From: Capnocytophaga sp.
GTDB lineage: Bacteria > Bacteroidota > Bacteroidia > Flavobacteriales > Flavobacteriaceae
NCBI RefSeq assembly: GCF_030532915.1
Contig: NZ_JAUNKD010000021.1
Coordinates: 1-46,497 of the forward strand
Direction: 5' to 3'
DNA length: 46,497 nt
The position numbers and the translations under genes are program-made. The notes under the pieces were generated by a model, which ran no database searches, was not told the origin of the DNA, and saw nothing but the letters and a program-made list of their open reading frames with translations. This document shows, one piece after another, positions 36,270-44,831 of this stretch. Within the stretch, counting starts at the first letter, position 1; every line of letters begins with the position of its first letter.

Positions 36270-36716
36270 TTATTTTGCTAAATAATTTTCTTCGATTTTA
36301 ATGCCATCAACACGGATTTCATTTGTATATGCAACGAAGCCACAACCCTTGTTTTGCATATATCCGTTTACTTCTATTTTATATGTTTTTGCCGAATTTT
36401 GTAAATACAGCGTTTCGGTTTTTCCTGTGTAAATGTCATTTTTGGAATCCAGTGGAATAAAAATTCTTAAATAGCCTTTTTTGTAAGTGTTGTCAAGTGC
36501 CAAAGGATAATTTTTTTTGATAGTATTAACCTCTTTGTACATCTTAACAGTGTTCTCGTTGAGATTTCCTGCTGAATTTATAAATTCTTTGTAAGTTTCT
36601 GATTCTTTATTAATAAGCAAACTAAGCACAGGAGGAGGAACATGGCAAATTTGTTTGTTTTTTGAGCAACTTATTGAAAGGAGTACCGTTGATATGAATA
36701 AGAATATTTTTTTCAT
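36270..36716 (-). CDS. Small lipoprotein next to the C10 protease (candidate inhibitor)
   Basis: 148 aa with lipobox LSISC, lipidated Cys17, followed by SKNKQ (no surface-export signal). The mature part has HVPPPVLSLLINKE near its start, then an all-beta-looking domain with KTYKIEVNGYMQNKGCGF. I do not recognise the family. It starts 6 bp after the C10 protease stop, the tightest spacing in the operon. In streptococci and Bacteroides fragilis, C10 proteases are encoded next to small inhibitors that protect the cell; this position and size suggest the same role, but there is no sequence match to support it. Confidence 0.75.
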   Translation of the reverse strand: MKKIFLFISTVLLSISCSKNKQICHVPPPVLSLLINKESETYKEFINSAGNLNENTVKMYKEVNTIKKNYPLALDNTYKKGYLRIFIPLDSKNDIYTGKTETLYLQNSAKTYKIEVNGYMQNKGCGFVAYTNEIRVDGIKIEENYLAK

Positions 36717-36722
36717 AATAGT

Positions 36723-38390
36723 TTATTTTACAATTAACATTTTGTTTGCTTCTTTGTAGTCTTTTTTGTTATTGGACTTATAACTTGATGAGCCATATTG
36801 GTTAAGGCTTGCATCAAAAATACCAGCCCTATACCATCCTGAATTGTCATTTTCTATTCCGTACTTACGTAGGGAACCATCTAAAAATAAACTGTTTTCT
36901 CCCCAGCCAAAATTTTGGTGTACTAACTCAAAAATATTACTTGAATGAACCTCGTAAGAAGCTATAAGGTCGTCGTAACAGTTGGAAACGTAAAAAGTTC
37001 TTATAGGTTGCCTCATTTGGACATAACCATCAATTACCCAAGCATGGCAATTTTCATAAGTTGTGTTATATCGGATACCTAAAAACCGATGGCTAATTTT
37101 TTTAGAACAACCATCCATATATACGGGGGTCCCTTTCTGTATTTCTCTGATAGCTTCCCATATATTACCATTTACTTGCCTAACATTGTACCCTAATTTT
37201 TTAAAAGTATCTTCGGCGTTATTAGTAGATGCTCCACTGCCATCACAACCGTAGTTCATATCTAACAGATCCCCATCTCCTAATTTTGCCAATAAATATT
37301 GTATATCTTCCTTGGCGGTAATATTGTTGCTAATCCCCAAACTATAAACGTTAGAAAACATATCTCCGCTATCCACCTTTGTCATCTCATTCCAGTGCAT
37401 TGTCCGCCCTTTGAAAACCGCCGGTTTTTTGTGGTATGCCATTAATTGTCCCACGGCAGTAGCAACACAACCTACGGGAGCCTCATCATTACTACATTTT
37501 AAAGGAACCATATTGTTGTAATCTCCACTTTGTCCCCAAAGAGTTTTCAGTAAAGGAGCTATTTTATGTTCAATTCTCCAATGATCTTCCTTTCTGTAAC
37601 CATTTTCTAATTCCTTTTTATAATCATCCATCTGTGGATGCCAATTTGTAAAGGTTATGTCAACTCCATAAACAGAACAAAACCATTCTCTGTATTCTTC
37701 GTGGGAATTGAAATTCATTCCTTCTGATGAGTGTTTCGTCTTCACTCGTTTCCCTTCTCTATCAAAATACCCTTGTTTAACAAGTTCTTCTTGTTTTTCT
37801 TTTGGAAGTTGCTTAAAAATGAGTTCTTCGGCTTGGGTTTTTAAATTTTCTTTGTTTTCCTCGAATTTTTCACGTTCTTGGTTTATGTAGTCTTCAACGT
37901 ATTCAAAAAGAATTGCTTGACCAGGGTTGCTTGGTGCTTTGCCTAAGGAGCCGTGTGAGTTATAAGCAAGCACGCCCGGTACGCGCCTGTCAGCAGAAGT
38001 GACGACATAACCTTGATTGTTGGCAAAATTAATCACGTACACATCGGCTTGTTCTTGTTCACTTGATTTGGTAGGCACGTATGGTTTGCGCGAACCCGCC
38101 CTAACCACTTCTGTTGAAGCAATTTGTAGAGGTGATTTGGTTATAATGCCCTCCACTTCACGCATTTGAGTGGCGGTAAGTAGGGCGGTTTCTTGTGCCT
38201 CTTTTGCCGAAATGTGTGTCTGTCCTGTTAGGGCAACCAGAGCCAACATATTTGAATTCACGGTTTCACTTGTTTCAGGGGGCAGCACTGTGGTGGTAGT
38301 TTCATCTGTAAAAGATGCAGCACTTTCTTCTTGTTGGCAAGAAACGAAAATCCCTGTCGCTAAAACGAAAGATAAAATTTTTCTTTTCAT
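36723..38390 (-). CDS. C10-family (streptopain-like) cysteine peptidase, lipoprotein
   Basis: 555 aa; secreted cysteine protease with an inhibitory propeptide. Lipobox GIFVSC, lipidated Cys18, followed by QQEES, which resembles the Gln-acidic-acidic form of the Capnocytophaga surface-export signal, so display on the cell surface is expected. Propeptide about 40-275 (YVVTSADRRVPGVLAYNSHG is the C10 propeptide pattern), catalytic domain about 276-540. Catalytic Cys308 in APVGCVATAVGQLM, His449 in CHAWVIDGY, and the HQNFGWG stretch (491-497). Longer than SpeB (398 aa) because of an insert at about 180-250 rich in Glu/Lys. A full-consensus promoter lies upstream. Confidence 0.93.
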   Translation of the reverse strand: MKRKILSFVLATGIFVSCQQEESAASFTDETTTTVLPPETSETVNSNMLALVALTGQTHISAKEAQETALLTATQMREVEGIITKSPLQIASTEVVRAGSRKPYVPTKSSEQEQADVYVINFANNQGYVVTSADRRVPGVLAYNSHGSLGKAPSNPGQAILFEYVEDYINQEREKFEENKENLKTQAEELIFKQLPKEKQEELVKQGYFDREGKRVKTKHSSEGMNFNSHEEYREWFCSVYGVDITFTNWHPQMDDYKKELENGYRKEDHWRIEHKIAPLLKTLWGQSGDYNNMVPLKCSNDEAPVGCVATAVGQLMAYHKKPAVFKGRTMHWNEMTKVDSGDMFSNVYSLGISNNITAKEDIQYLLAKLGDGDLLDMNYGCDGSGASTNNAEDTFKKLGYNVRQVNGNIWEAIREIQKGTPVYMDGCSKKISHRFLGIRYNTTYENCHAWVIDGYVQMRQPIRTFYVSNCYDDLIASYEVHSSNIFELVHQNFGWGENSLFLDGSLRKYGIENDNSGWYRAGIFDASLNQYGSSSYKSNNKKDYKEANKMLIVK

Positions 38391-38442
38391 AAATCTAAGT
38401 GTTTGATTAATATTTATTAATTTCTTGTAAAAGATTTGTTTG

Positions 38443-38474
38443 CAAATGTATGTCTAAAAATAATTAAAAACAAA
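38443..38474 (-). promoter_or_regulatory. Promoter of the protease operon
   Basis: Minus strand: TTTG (38471-38474), a 20-nt spacer, TACATTTG (38443-38450). An exact consensus match; leader of about 46 nt to the ATG at 38390. The 366-bp divergent gap otherwise holds the atp -7 box and AT-rich DNA. Confidence 0.75.
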
Positions 38475-38704
38475 TAAAACATAAATTTTAACATTTTGAA
38501 AACATTGCTTTCTTTTTTTTGGTTAATGACTGATTTTTTTGAAGCGAATGGCGAGTGGAGTGTTTCGTATTCGGTGTAAAAATCTTGAAAAACAATGATT
38601 TTAAACAAGCTTTAAAAGTTGTTTATTATCAACAGGTTATAAAAAAAAGTAATTTAGACTCAAAAAAAACATTCTAAAAATTTTCTTAATTCTGCGTGAA
38701 AATG

Positions 38705-38712
38705 TATATTTG
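38705..38712 (+). promoter_or_regulatory. -7 box of the atp operon
   Basis: TATATTTG, 45 bp before the atpB ATG. The -33 region has TTTTC rather than TTTG. Confidence 0.6.
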
Positions 38713-38756
38713 CCCGACCAAGAAAAGTCGTATTTTTTATTTTTTATAAAATTCTG

Positions 38757-39830
38757 ATGATAACAAGAAGAATAATGCAAAAAATCACTCTATTATTGTT
38801 GTTTTTGTTGCCGTTTCAAGGATTTTCTTCCGAAACAAGCAAAAACGATGAAGCGTTTGACCCGGTAGGAATGATTATGCACCATATCGGAAATTCGCAC
38901 GAATTTCATATTGCTGATTATCAAGGAAAATCAATGTCCTTGCCACTTCCCGTAATCCTCTGGACGGACAATGGTTTGGTTACCTTTATGTCAAGTGAAT
39001 TTCATCACGACAATGACGGAAAAGTGGCTGTTGAACGCAACGGAATGAAATTCAGTCGTTTTCACGAAGGGATTTACTACGCCAACGCCGACGGAAGTCT
39101 GTCGTTTGACGCAAACGGACACGTAACCAACGCACAACCGCTTAGCTTTTCCATTACAAAGAACGTATTTTCAATGATTTTGGTTTCGTTGCTGTTGTTG
39201 GTGGTTTTTATCCCGATGGCACGTTCTTACAAAAAAAATCAAAAAGCACCCAAAGGTGTTGCGGCTGTTTTGGAGCCAATCGTTCTTTTTGTGCGTGATG
39301 ATATTGCCGTTCCGCAAATAGGCGAGAAAAAATACGCTCGTTATATGCCTTATCTTTTAACGATTTTCTTTTTGATTTGGTTCGGAAATCTATTCGGATT
39401 GATTCCGTTTTTCCCGTTTGCCGGAACGCTTACCAATGATATTCTCTTCACCGGATTTTTGGCGGTAGTTACCTTTTTGGTAACGCTGTTTAGCAGCAAC
39501 AAAAACTATTGGAAACATATTTTTGCTACGCCCGGTGTTCCCGCTTGGCTCTTGCCGATTATGATTCCCGTTGAAATTTTAGGGATGTTCACCAAACCTT
39601 TTGCCTTGATGGTGCGTTTGTTTGCCAACATCACAGCGGGGCATATCATCATTTTGAGTTTGATTTCGTTGATTTTCATTTTCAAAACGCTTTTAGTTTC
39701 GCCTGTTTCCATTGCTTTTGCATTGTTTATTAACATTTTGGAATTGTTGGTGGCGGTGTTGCAGGCTTATGTTTTTACATTGCTTTCGGCATTGTTTATC
39801 GGGCAGGCTGTTGAAGAAGAACATCATTAA
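38757..39830 (+). CDS. atpB: ATP synthase F0 subunit a
   Basis: 357 aa; the stator channel subunit that passes protons to the c-ring. The N-terminus is a signal-like helix (LLLLFLLPFQGFSS), followed by a long periplasmic extension to about residue 135, as in other Bacteroidetes, then five or six membrane helices. The essential arginine is in ALMVRLFANITAGH, with the last helix at LLVAVLQAYVFTLLSALFIG. An ATG six codons in (38775) would also start at the signal sequence. First gene of the operon; no atpI-like gene precedes it. Confidence 0.95.
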   Translation: MITRRIMQKITLLLLFLLPFQGFSSETSKNDEAFDPVGMIMHHIGNSHEFHIADYQGKSMSLPLPVILWTDNGLVTFMSSEFHHDNDGKVAVERNGMKFSRFHEGIYYANADGSLSFDANGHVTNAQPLSFSITKNVFSMILVSLLLLVVFIPMARSYKKNQKAPKGVAAVLEPIVLFVRDDIAVPQIGEKKYARYMPYLLTIFFLIWFGNLFGLIPFFPFAGTLTNDILFTGFLAVVTFLVTLFSSNKNYWKHIFATPGVPAWLLPIMIPVEILGMFTKPFALMVRLFANITAGHIIILSLISLIFIFKTLLVSPVSIAFALFINILELLVAVLQAYVFTLLSALFIGQAVEEEHH

Positions 39831-39888
39831 TTTGCTGATTTAACGATTTTTATAATTATATTTTTTATTAACATTTAATTTTTTTATT

Positions 39889-40095
39889 ATGACTTTAGCT
39901 TTAGGAGGAATTGGGGCTGCTATTGCAGCTTTGGCAGCAGGTTTCGGGATTGGTAAAATTGGAGCAGCCGCTATGGAAGGTATAGCTCGTCAGCCCGAAG
40001 CAGCTTCAAAAATTCAAACAGCTATGATTATCGCTGCCGCTCTTATTGAGGGTGTTGCCCTTTTTGCTGTGGTAGTTGCGTTAATCGCAAAATAG
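39889..40095 (+). CDS. atpE: ATP synthase F0 subunit c
   Basis: 68 aa; two membrane helices forming the rotor ring. The ion-carrying carboxylate is Glu54 in AAALIEGVALFAVV, and the polar loop is GIARQPEA. I see none of the extra polar ligands of sodium-type c subunits near Glu54, so proton coupling is inferred. It lies 58 bp after atpB. A strong hairpin with seven T follows 15 bp after its stop, probably boosting c over downstream subunits. Confidence 0.97.
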   Translation: MTLALGGIGAAIAALAAGFGIGKIGAAAMEGIARQPEAASKIQTAMIIAAALIEGVALFAVVVALIAK

Positions 40096-40110
40096 TTAAG
40101 TTCAAAAATC

Positions 40111-40135
40111 ATCTTGCAACGGTTGGTTGCAAGGT
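40111..40135 (+). terminator. Attenuator-like hairpin after atpE
   Basis: A 10-bp stem (40111-40120 with 40126-40135, one T-G pair) with a 5-nt loop, followed by GGTTTTTTTGC. It has full rho-independent form, yet lies inside the operon, before atpF. Confidence 0.75.
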
Positions 40136-40184
40136 GGTTTTTTTGCAAAAAAATAAATTGATTCACTAAAATAAATTTTAAGTA

Positions 40185-40676
40185 ATGAACGTTACACATC
40201 CTGAAAGTTTTTTGTTTTGGGCGACATTAATCTTTGTCGTTCTACTCTTTTTATTGTCCAAATACGCTTGGAAACCTATCCTTTCGGCGGTAAAACAACG
40301 TGAGGATTCTATCAATAACGCGCTTGAAGCCGCCGAAGAAGCACGCAAACAAATGGCAAACCTAAAAGCCGATAACGAGCGATTGCTTGCCGAAGCCCGT
40401 GCTGAGCGTGACCAAATGCTAAAAGAAGCCAAAGAACTCAAAGACAAAATCGTAGCCGAAGCCAAAGAAGAAGCTCAAAAAGAAGGGCAAAAACTCATTG
40501 AGCAAGCCAAACAAAGCATCGATGCCGAGAAAAAAATGGCAGTGGCACAACTTAAAGAAAAAGTGGCTACCCTATCGGTGGACATTGCCCGAAAAGTGAT
40601 GAAAGACGAGCTTGCCGACCAACAAAAACAAGCCACGCTCATCAACGATTATTTAAAACAAGCTACTTTAAACTAA
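40185..40676 (+). CDS. atpF: ATP synthase F0 subunit b
   Basis: 163 aa; the peripheral stalk. One N-terminal membrane helix (about 10-28, FLFWATLIFVVLLFLLSKYAW) is followed by a long charged coiled coil rich in Ala, Glu and Lys (about 40-140) that dimerises and holds F1. Length is typical. Read together with atpH, whose ATG begins 6 bp after the stop. Confidence 0.96.
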   Translation: MNVTHPESFLFWATLIFVVLLFLLSKYAWKPILSAVKQREDSINNALEAAEEARKQMANLKADNERLLAEARAERDQMLKEAKELKDKIVAEAKEEAQKEGQKLIEQAKQSIDAEKKMAVAQLKEKVATLSVDIARKVMKDELADQQKQATLINDYLKQATLN

Positions 40677-40682
40677 TTGATT

Positions 40683-41234
40683 ATGTACGAAGGATTTAGA
40701 GCAGCGGGCAGATATGCAAAAGCACTCTTGGAGCATTCCCTACAAAGCCATTCGCTTGAAAAGGTGTTCCAAGATATGCAATTGATACACAAAACCATAG
40801 AAGAACACAAGGATTTAAACCGATTGTTGGCATCGCCGGTGGTGAAAGTTTCCGTAAAGCGAAATGTTTTAAACAAAGTTTTTACCAACCTTTCCACCGA
40901 AACGCAACATCTGTTTAAATTGTTGGAACAGAACAAAAGGCTTCCCATCATTAATTTGGTAGCCCAGAAGTTCATCGCCTATTACAACGAACACAAAAAC
41001 AACAAAACGGCTTACGTAACCACGGCAGTTCCGCTTACTGACCAGCTCAAAACACAAGTGTTGCAAAAGGTGGGCGAACTTACGGGCAATGCCAATATCG
41101 AACTTAAAAATAAGATAGACCCTAACATCATCGGCGGGTTTATCCTCCGTGTGGGTGATGCTCAATACAATGCCAGCGTAGCCCATAAATTGGCAACCAT
41201 CGAACGCAATTTTAAAGAAAATTTGTTCGTGTAA
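40683..41234 (+). CDS. atpH: ATP synthase F1 subunit delta
   Basis: 183 aa; links the b stalk to the top of F1. Family features are AAGRYAKALLEHSLQ at the start and IDPNIIGGFILRVGDAQYNASVAHKLATI near the end. The ATG at 40683 is chosen; an in-frame TTG at 40677 adds only two codons. atpA follows after 66 bp. Confidence 0.95.
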   Translation: MYEGFRAAGRYAKALLEHSLQSHSLEKVFQDMQLIHKTIEEHKDLNRLLASPVVKVSVKRNVLNKVFTNLSTETQHLFKLLEQNKRLPIINLVAQKFIAYYNEHKNNKTAYVTTAVPLTDQLKTQVLQKVGELTGNANIELKNKIDPNIIGGFILRVGDAQYNASVAHKLATIERNFKENLFV

Positions 41235-41300
41235 GTAATTGGAAATAAAGATAAAATAATATAGCTGTTTGACACAGACATAAACACAAATATAACTAAA

Positions 41301-42881
41301 ATGGCAGAAATAAAAGCGGCTGAAATTTCAGCAATTTTAAAAGAACAATTAGGCAATTTTGACGTAGCAGCCTCGCTTGAAGAAGTGGGGACGGTGTTGC
41401 AGGTGGGTGACGGTATTGCCCGTATCTTCGGTTTGTCAAATGCCCAATACGGAGAATTAGTGCAGTTCGACAACGGTTTGCAAGGAATCGTGTTGAACCT
41501 CGAAGAAGATAACGTAGGTATCACCCTTTTGGGGGCTTCGACCGACATCAAAGAAGGCGATACCGTAAAAAGAACGGGGCTAATTGCCTCTATCAAAGTG
41601 GGTGACGGCATCGTGGGGCGTGTGGTTGATACGCTCGGAAATCCCATTGACGGAAAAGGACCTATCACGGGTCAGTTGTACGAAATGCCGTTGGAGCGTA
41701 AAGCACCGGGGGTTATCTTCCGTCAGCCGGTAAACGAACCATTGCAAACGGGAATCAAATCCGTTGATGCGATGATTCCTATCGGACGCGGGCAACGTGA
41801 GTTGGTGATTGGAGACCGCCAAACGGGAAAAACTACGGTTTGTATCGACACCATTCTGAACCAAAAAGAATTTTACGACGCAGGAAAACCTGTGTACTGC
41901 ATATATGTGGCTATCGGACAGAAAGCCTCAACGGTGGCTGCCATTGCCAAAACGTTGGAAGACCACGGGGCGTTGGCTTACACTACCATCGTAGCGGCAA
42001 ACGCTTCTGATCCGGCACCAATGCAGGTGTATGCTCCGTTTGCGGGGGCTGCCATTGGAGAGTTTTTCCGTGATACGGGTCGTCCGGCTTTGATTGTTTA
42101 TGATGATTTGTCAAAACAAGCGGTGGCGTATCGTGAGGTGTCATTGTTGCTTCGTCGTCCACCCGGACGTGAGGCGTACCCCGGGGACGTTTTCTACCTG
42201 CATTCACGTTTGCTTGAAAGAGCTGCAAAGGTAATCGCTGATGATAGCATCGCTAAGAAAATGAATGACTTACCGGAAAGCATCAAGCATTTGGTAAAAG
42301 GAGGCGGGTCACTTACGGCACTTCCGATTATTGAAACGCAAGCGGGAGACGTTTCGGCATATATTCCAACCAACGTGATTTCAATTACGGACGGACAGAT
42401 TTTCTTGGAGTCTGATTTGTTTAACTCGGGCGTGCGTCCTGCTATCAACGTGGGTATTTCGGTATCGCGTGTAGGAGGTTCGGCTCAAATCAAATCGATG
42501 AAAAAAGTAGCGGGAACGTTGAAACTCGACCAAGCACAATATCGTGAGTTAGAGGCGTTTGCGAAATTCGGTTCAGACTTAGATGCTGCCACAATGAACG
42601 TTATCGAAAAAGGAAAGCGCAACGTGGAGATTTTGAAGCAATCACAAAACGACCCATATACGGTTGAAAATCAGATTGCAATTATCTATGTGGGGTCGAA
42701 AAACTTGCTTCGTCAAGTGCCTGTAAATAAGGTAAAAGAATTTGAAAAAGAATATTTGGAATTCTTGAACCTGCAACACCGCAATGTTTTGGACGGACTT
42801 AAAGCAGGGCAACTCACAGATGAAATCACTGGAACGCTTGAAAAAGTAGCCAAAGAAATCGCAGAAAAGTACGCAAAATAA
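41301..42881 (+). CDS. atpA: ATP synthase F1 subunit alpha
   Basis: 526 aa; the non-catalytic nucleotide-binding subunit of F1. Order: beta-barrel domain (1-95), nucleotide-binding domain with Walker [10 protein letters not shown] (171-179) and [16 protein letters not shown], then the C-terminal helical domain. The arginine-finger region [11 protein letters not shown] is intact. The next gene would normally be atpG; here about 590 bp with a hairpin, a small ORF and a repeat intervene. Confidence 0.98.
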   Translation: MAEIKAAEISAILKEQLGNFDVAASLEEVGTVLQVGDGIARIFGLSNAQYGELVQFDNGLQGIVLNLEEDNVGITLLGASTDIKEGDTVKRTGLIASIKVGDGIVGRVVDTLGNPIDGKGPITGQLYEMPLERKAPGVIFRQPVNEPLQTGIKSVDAMIPIGRGQRELVIGDRQTGKTTVCIDTILNQKEFYDAGKPVYCIYVAIGQKASTVAAIAKTLEDHGALAYTTIVAANASDPAPMQVYAPFAGAAIGEFFRDTGRPALIVYDDLSKQAVAYREVSLLLRRPPGREAYPGDVFYLHSRLLERAAKVIADDSIAKKMNDLPESIKHLVKGGGSLTALPIIETQAGDVSAYIPTNVISITDGQIFLESDLFNSGVRPAINVGISVSRVGGSAQIKSMKKVAGTLKLDQAQYRELEAFAKFGSDLDAATMNVIEKGKRNVEILKQSQNDPYTVENQIAIIYVGSKNLLRQVPVNKVKEFEKEYLEFLNLQHRNVLDGLKAGQLTDEITGTLEKVAKEIAEKYAK

Positions 42882-42888
42882 TGTCATC

Positions 42889-42919
42889 ATCTTTGCCAAG
42901 TGCAACATTTGGCAAAGAT
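42889..42919 (+). terminator. Hairpin after atpA
   Basis: An 11-bp perfect stem (42889-42899 with 42909-42919) with a 9-nt loop, followed by TGATTTTTAGC. It should reduce read-through from atpA to atpG. Confidence 0.7.
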
Positions 42920-42986
42920 TGATTTTTAGCTTAAAGTTCGGCAAATTCTTTGCAAATAACTTTTACGGATTTTTAAATAATTGGTT

Positions 42987-43211
42987 ATGAATATTATAGT
43001 AAAACCAACATCGGTGGAAGAGAGTTTCTTTATAGAGGAAATTTTAAAGAAGATGGGTGTTCCGTATGAGAAGGAACAAACAGCTTCGGCGGAGTTCTCA
43101 CAACCACAAACTGAATCCATCAAAAGAGGGATTGAGCAAGCCGATAGAGGATTGTTAAAATCCAATTTGGAAGTTCGTAAAAAGGCAGAAAGTTATATAA
43201 AATATAATTAA
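42987..43211 (+). CDS. Small antitoxin-like protein inside the atp operon
   Basis: 74 aa from the ATG at 42987. The N-terminus MNIIVKPTSVEESFFIEEILKKMGVPYEKE resembles the small Bacteroidetes antitoxin-like proteins that start with a beta strand and a helix (DUF2683-type), and the C-terminal half (SIKRGIEQADRGLL) resembles the toxin-wrapping tail of RelB/Phd-like antitoxins. No toxin gene follows: the next 258 bp hold only a repeat. It is therefore an orphan antitoxin or a remnant of a lost pair. Family assignment is tentative, from pattern only. Confidence 0.6.
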   Translation: MNIIVKPTSVEESFFIEEILKKMGVPYEKEQTASAEFSQPQTESIKRGIEQADRGLLKSNLEVRKKAESYIKYN

Positions 43212-43299
43212 ATCATAGTTTTTTGTATCGCTTTGAAGAACTTTGATTTTGAGTGTTGATAAACGGCATTGGAGACGAAACGTTAAGAAAATCAATGAA

Positions 43300-43430
43300 T
43301 GTAGCGTGGAAAATTTCCACTGTTTGAGCGAAGCGAGTTTGGAAATTTTCAGCGGAATTCATCTGATTTTTAGTGGAGTATCCAAAGCCTTGATTTTTGG
43401 TTCTTTTCATCTAAGGAAAAGAACAACAAG
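43300..43430. repeat. Dispersed-repeat-like block between atpA and atpG
   Basis: The block contains the dyad GTGGAAAATTTCCAC (43306-43320), the near-palindromic tttgagcgaagcgag (43323-43337), and an 8-bp inverted repeat GTTCTTTT (43400-43407) with AAAAGAAC (43417-43424). From memory, blocks with these sequences recur between genes in Flavobacterium-group genomes and give spurious short ORFs such as the one at 43243-43437. No coding function is seen. Confidence 0.5.
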
Positions 43431-43469
43431 AAAATAACTAACAAAAATAAACAATTTAGTCATTCATTT

Positions 43470-44327
43470 ATGGCAAATTTAAAAGAAATACGAAGCAGGA
43501 TTTCATCGGTAAGCTCTACGATGCAGATTACGGGAGCGATGAAAATGGTATCGGCGGCAAAACTCAAAAAAGCCCAAGATGCCATCATCGCGATGAAACC
43601 CTATGCTTACAAACTAAAACAATTGTTGGAGCAACTCAGTTCCGCTTTGGGTAATGATAGTATCTACAACGAACGCAATGAGGAAATTAAGAATGTATTG
43701 ATTGTTCCGATAACTTCCAACAGAGGACTTTGCGGGGCGTTCAATTCCAATATCGTTAAAAAGGCGTTGGAGTTGGAAGAAGGCAAATACCGAAACTTGA
43801 ACGTTCAGTTTTATACGGTCGGCAAGAAAGGAAATGACATTTTGAAAAAAACCGATAAGGTTTTCAAATACGAAACGCATATTTTTGACGATTTGACCTA
43901 CGCGGCGGCTGCCGAATTGGCTTCCGAGTTGATGGAATTGTACACTTCGGGGCAGTTTGATAAAATCGTGTTGGTGTACAATAGTTTTAAGAATGCTGCT
44001 ACACAGATAGTTACAGAGGAAACATTCTTGCCTATCCAAGCGATAGAAAACGAAGAGGTGCAATCGGCAACGGATTATCTGTACGAACCCTCGAAAGAAG
44101 AAATCGTGAAAGAACTCATTCCGCGTTCATTAAAAACGCAGATTTTCAAAGCCTTGCGTGATTCTGTCGCTTCTGAACACGGGGCACGAATGACGGCAAT
44201 GCACAAAGCCACCGACAATGCCAATGAGTTGCGTAACCAACTCAAACTGACTTACAATAAGGCACGTCAGGCAGCCATCACGGGCGAAATTCTCGAAATC
44301 GTGGGTGGTGCCGAAGCATTGGCGTAA
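43470..44327 (+). CDS. atpG: ATP synthase F1 subunit gamma
   Basis: 285 aa; the central rotating shaft of F1. N-terminal coiled coil (MANLKEIRSRISSVSSTMQITGAMKMVSAAKLKKAQ) and the C-terminal coil (ASEHGARMTAMHKATDNANEL) flank a Rossmann-like middle domain. Length typical. Last gene of this cluster; beta (atpD) and epsilon (atpC) are absent, as expected for Bacteroidetes, where they lie elsewhere. A terminator follows. Confidence 0.97.
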   Translation: MANLKEIRSRISSVSSTMQITGAMKMVSAAKLKKAQDAIIAMKPYAYKLKQLLEQLSSALGNDSIYNERNEEIKNVLIVPITSNRGLCGAFNSNIVKKALELEEGKYRNLNVQFYTVGKKGNDILKKTDKVFKYETHIFDDLTYAAAAELASELMELYTSGQFDKIVLVYNSFKNAATQIVTEETFLPIQAIENEEVQSATDYLYEPSKEEIVKELIPRSLKTQIFKALRDSVASEHGARMTAMHKATDNANELRNQLKLTYNKARQAAITGEILEIVGGAEALA

Positions 44328-44358
44328 AATCTTTTTCATAACAATAAATATTTATTGT

Positions 44359-44387
44359 AAAAAGGGAATTGATTCAATTCCCTTTTT
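44359..44387 (+). terminator. Terminator of the atp operon
   Basis: A 12-bp stem (44359-44370 with 44376-44387) and T-run. It is preceded directly by a perfect 18-bp palindrome (44341-44358). The T-run overlaps the -33 element of the ssrA promoter. Confidence 0.8.
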
Positions 44388-44416
44388 TGCATATTCAAAA
44401 AAAGGTTGTACTTTTG
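44386..44416 (+). promoter_or_regulatory. ssrA promoter, full Bacteroidetes consensus
   Basis: TTTG (44386-44389), a 19-nt spacer, TACTTTTG (44409-44416). The mature 5' end at 44427 is about 11 nt downstream. Confidence 0.8.
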
Positions 44417-44426
44417 CCGGACATTT

Positions 44427-44826
44427 GGGGTCGACCGGTTTTGACAGTAAGTCGAATTGAAATGTAAGCATACCGAGCTATGAAATTAATGCTCGTTAAT
44501 CTCTATTTCAAACTTTTTAAATGGCGAGAATAACTACGCTCTTGCTGCCTAATCTGAAGTTTAGTAAGATTTCTGGCTAAGTCTCTACAAGGTAGGGAAG
44601 CGAGATGTCTCTGAAAAGCCCTTGTTGACGGCGGTTCGTACAGAGGCACCATAAAAGTCAACATTGAATTGGAGGTACGTTTCCGCCGAAAATTCCAATT
44701 TTAGGAAACTAAGCGGGTTGTGGGCGGTTTTTGGTCAGCAATCCGACGAAAATCAAACAAAAACTAAGTATGTAGAAAGCATTTGAATTGCTTATTTGGA
44801 CGAGAGTTCGATTCTCTCCGACTCCA
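44427..44826 (+). ncRNA. ssrA: Transfer-messenger RNA (tmRNA)
   Basis: Rescues stalled ribosomes and tags the nascent protein for proteolysis. The 5' GGGGTCG pairs with CGACTCC at the 3' end, keeping the G3-U70 alanine identity pair. The T-arm is GAGTTCGATTCTC, and the discriminator A is at 44826. CCA is not encoded (CAA follows) and must be added. The tag frame is plain at 44523-44552: GGC GAG AAT AAC TAC GCT CTT GCT GCC TAA, peptide GENNYALAA. One-piece form. Followed by a terminator, and its 3' end is a classic integration site for mobile elements. Confidence 0.97.
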
Positions 44827-44831
44827 CAACT

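Noticed and set aside
41162-41668. 168-codon minus-strand ORF inside atpA
   Set aside because: Antisense to the conserved alpha subunit N-terminal domain; no motif.
43243-43437. 64-codon ORF between the antitoxin-like gene and atpG
   Set aside because: It coincides with a palindrome-rich repeat block; the peptide is the translation of that repeat.
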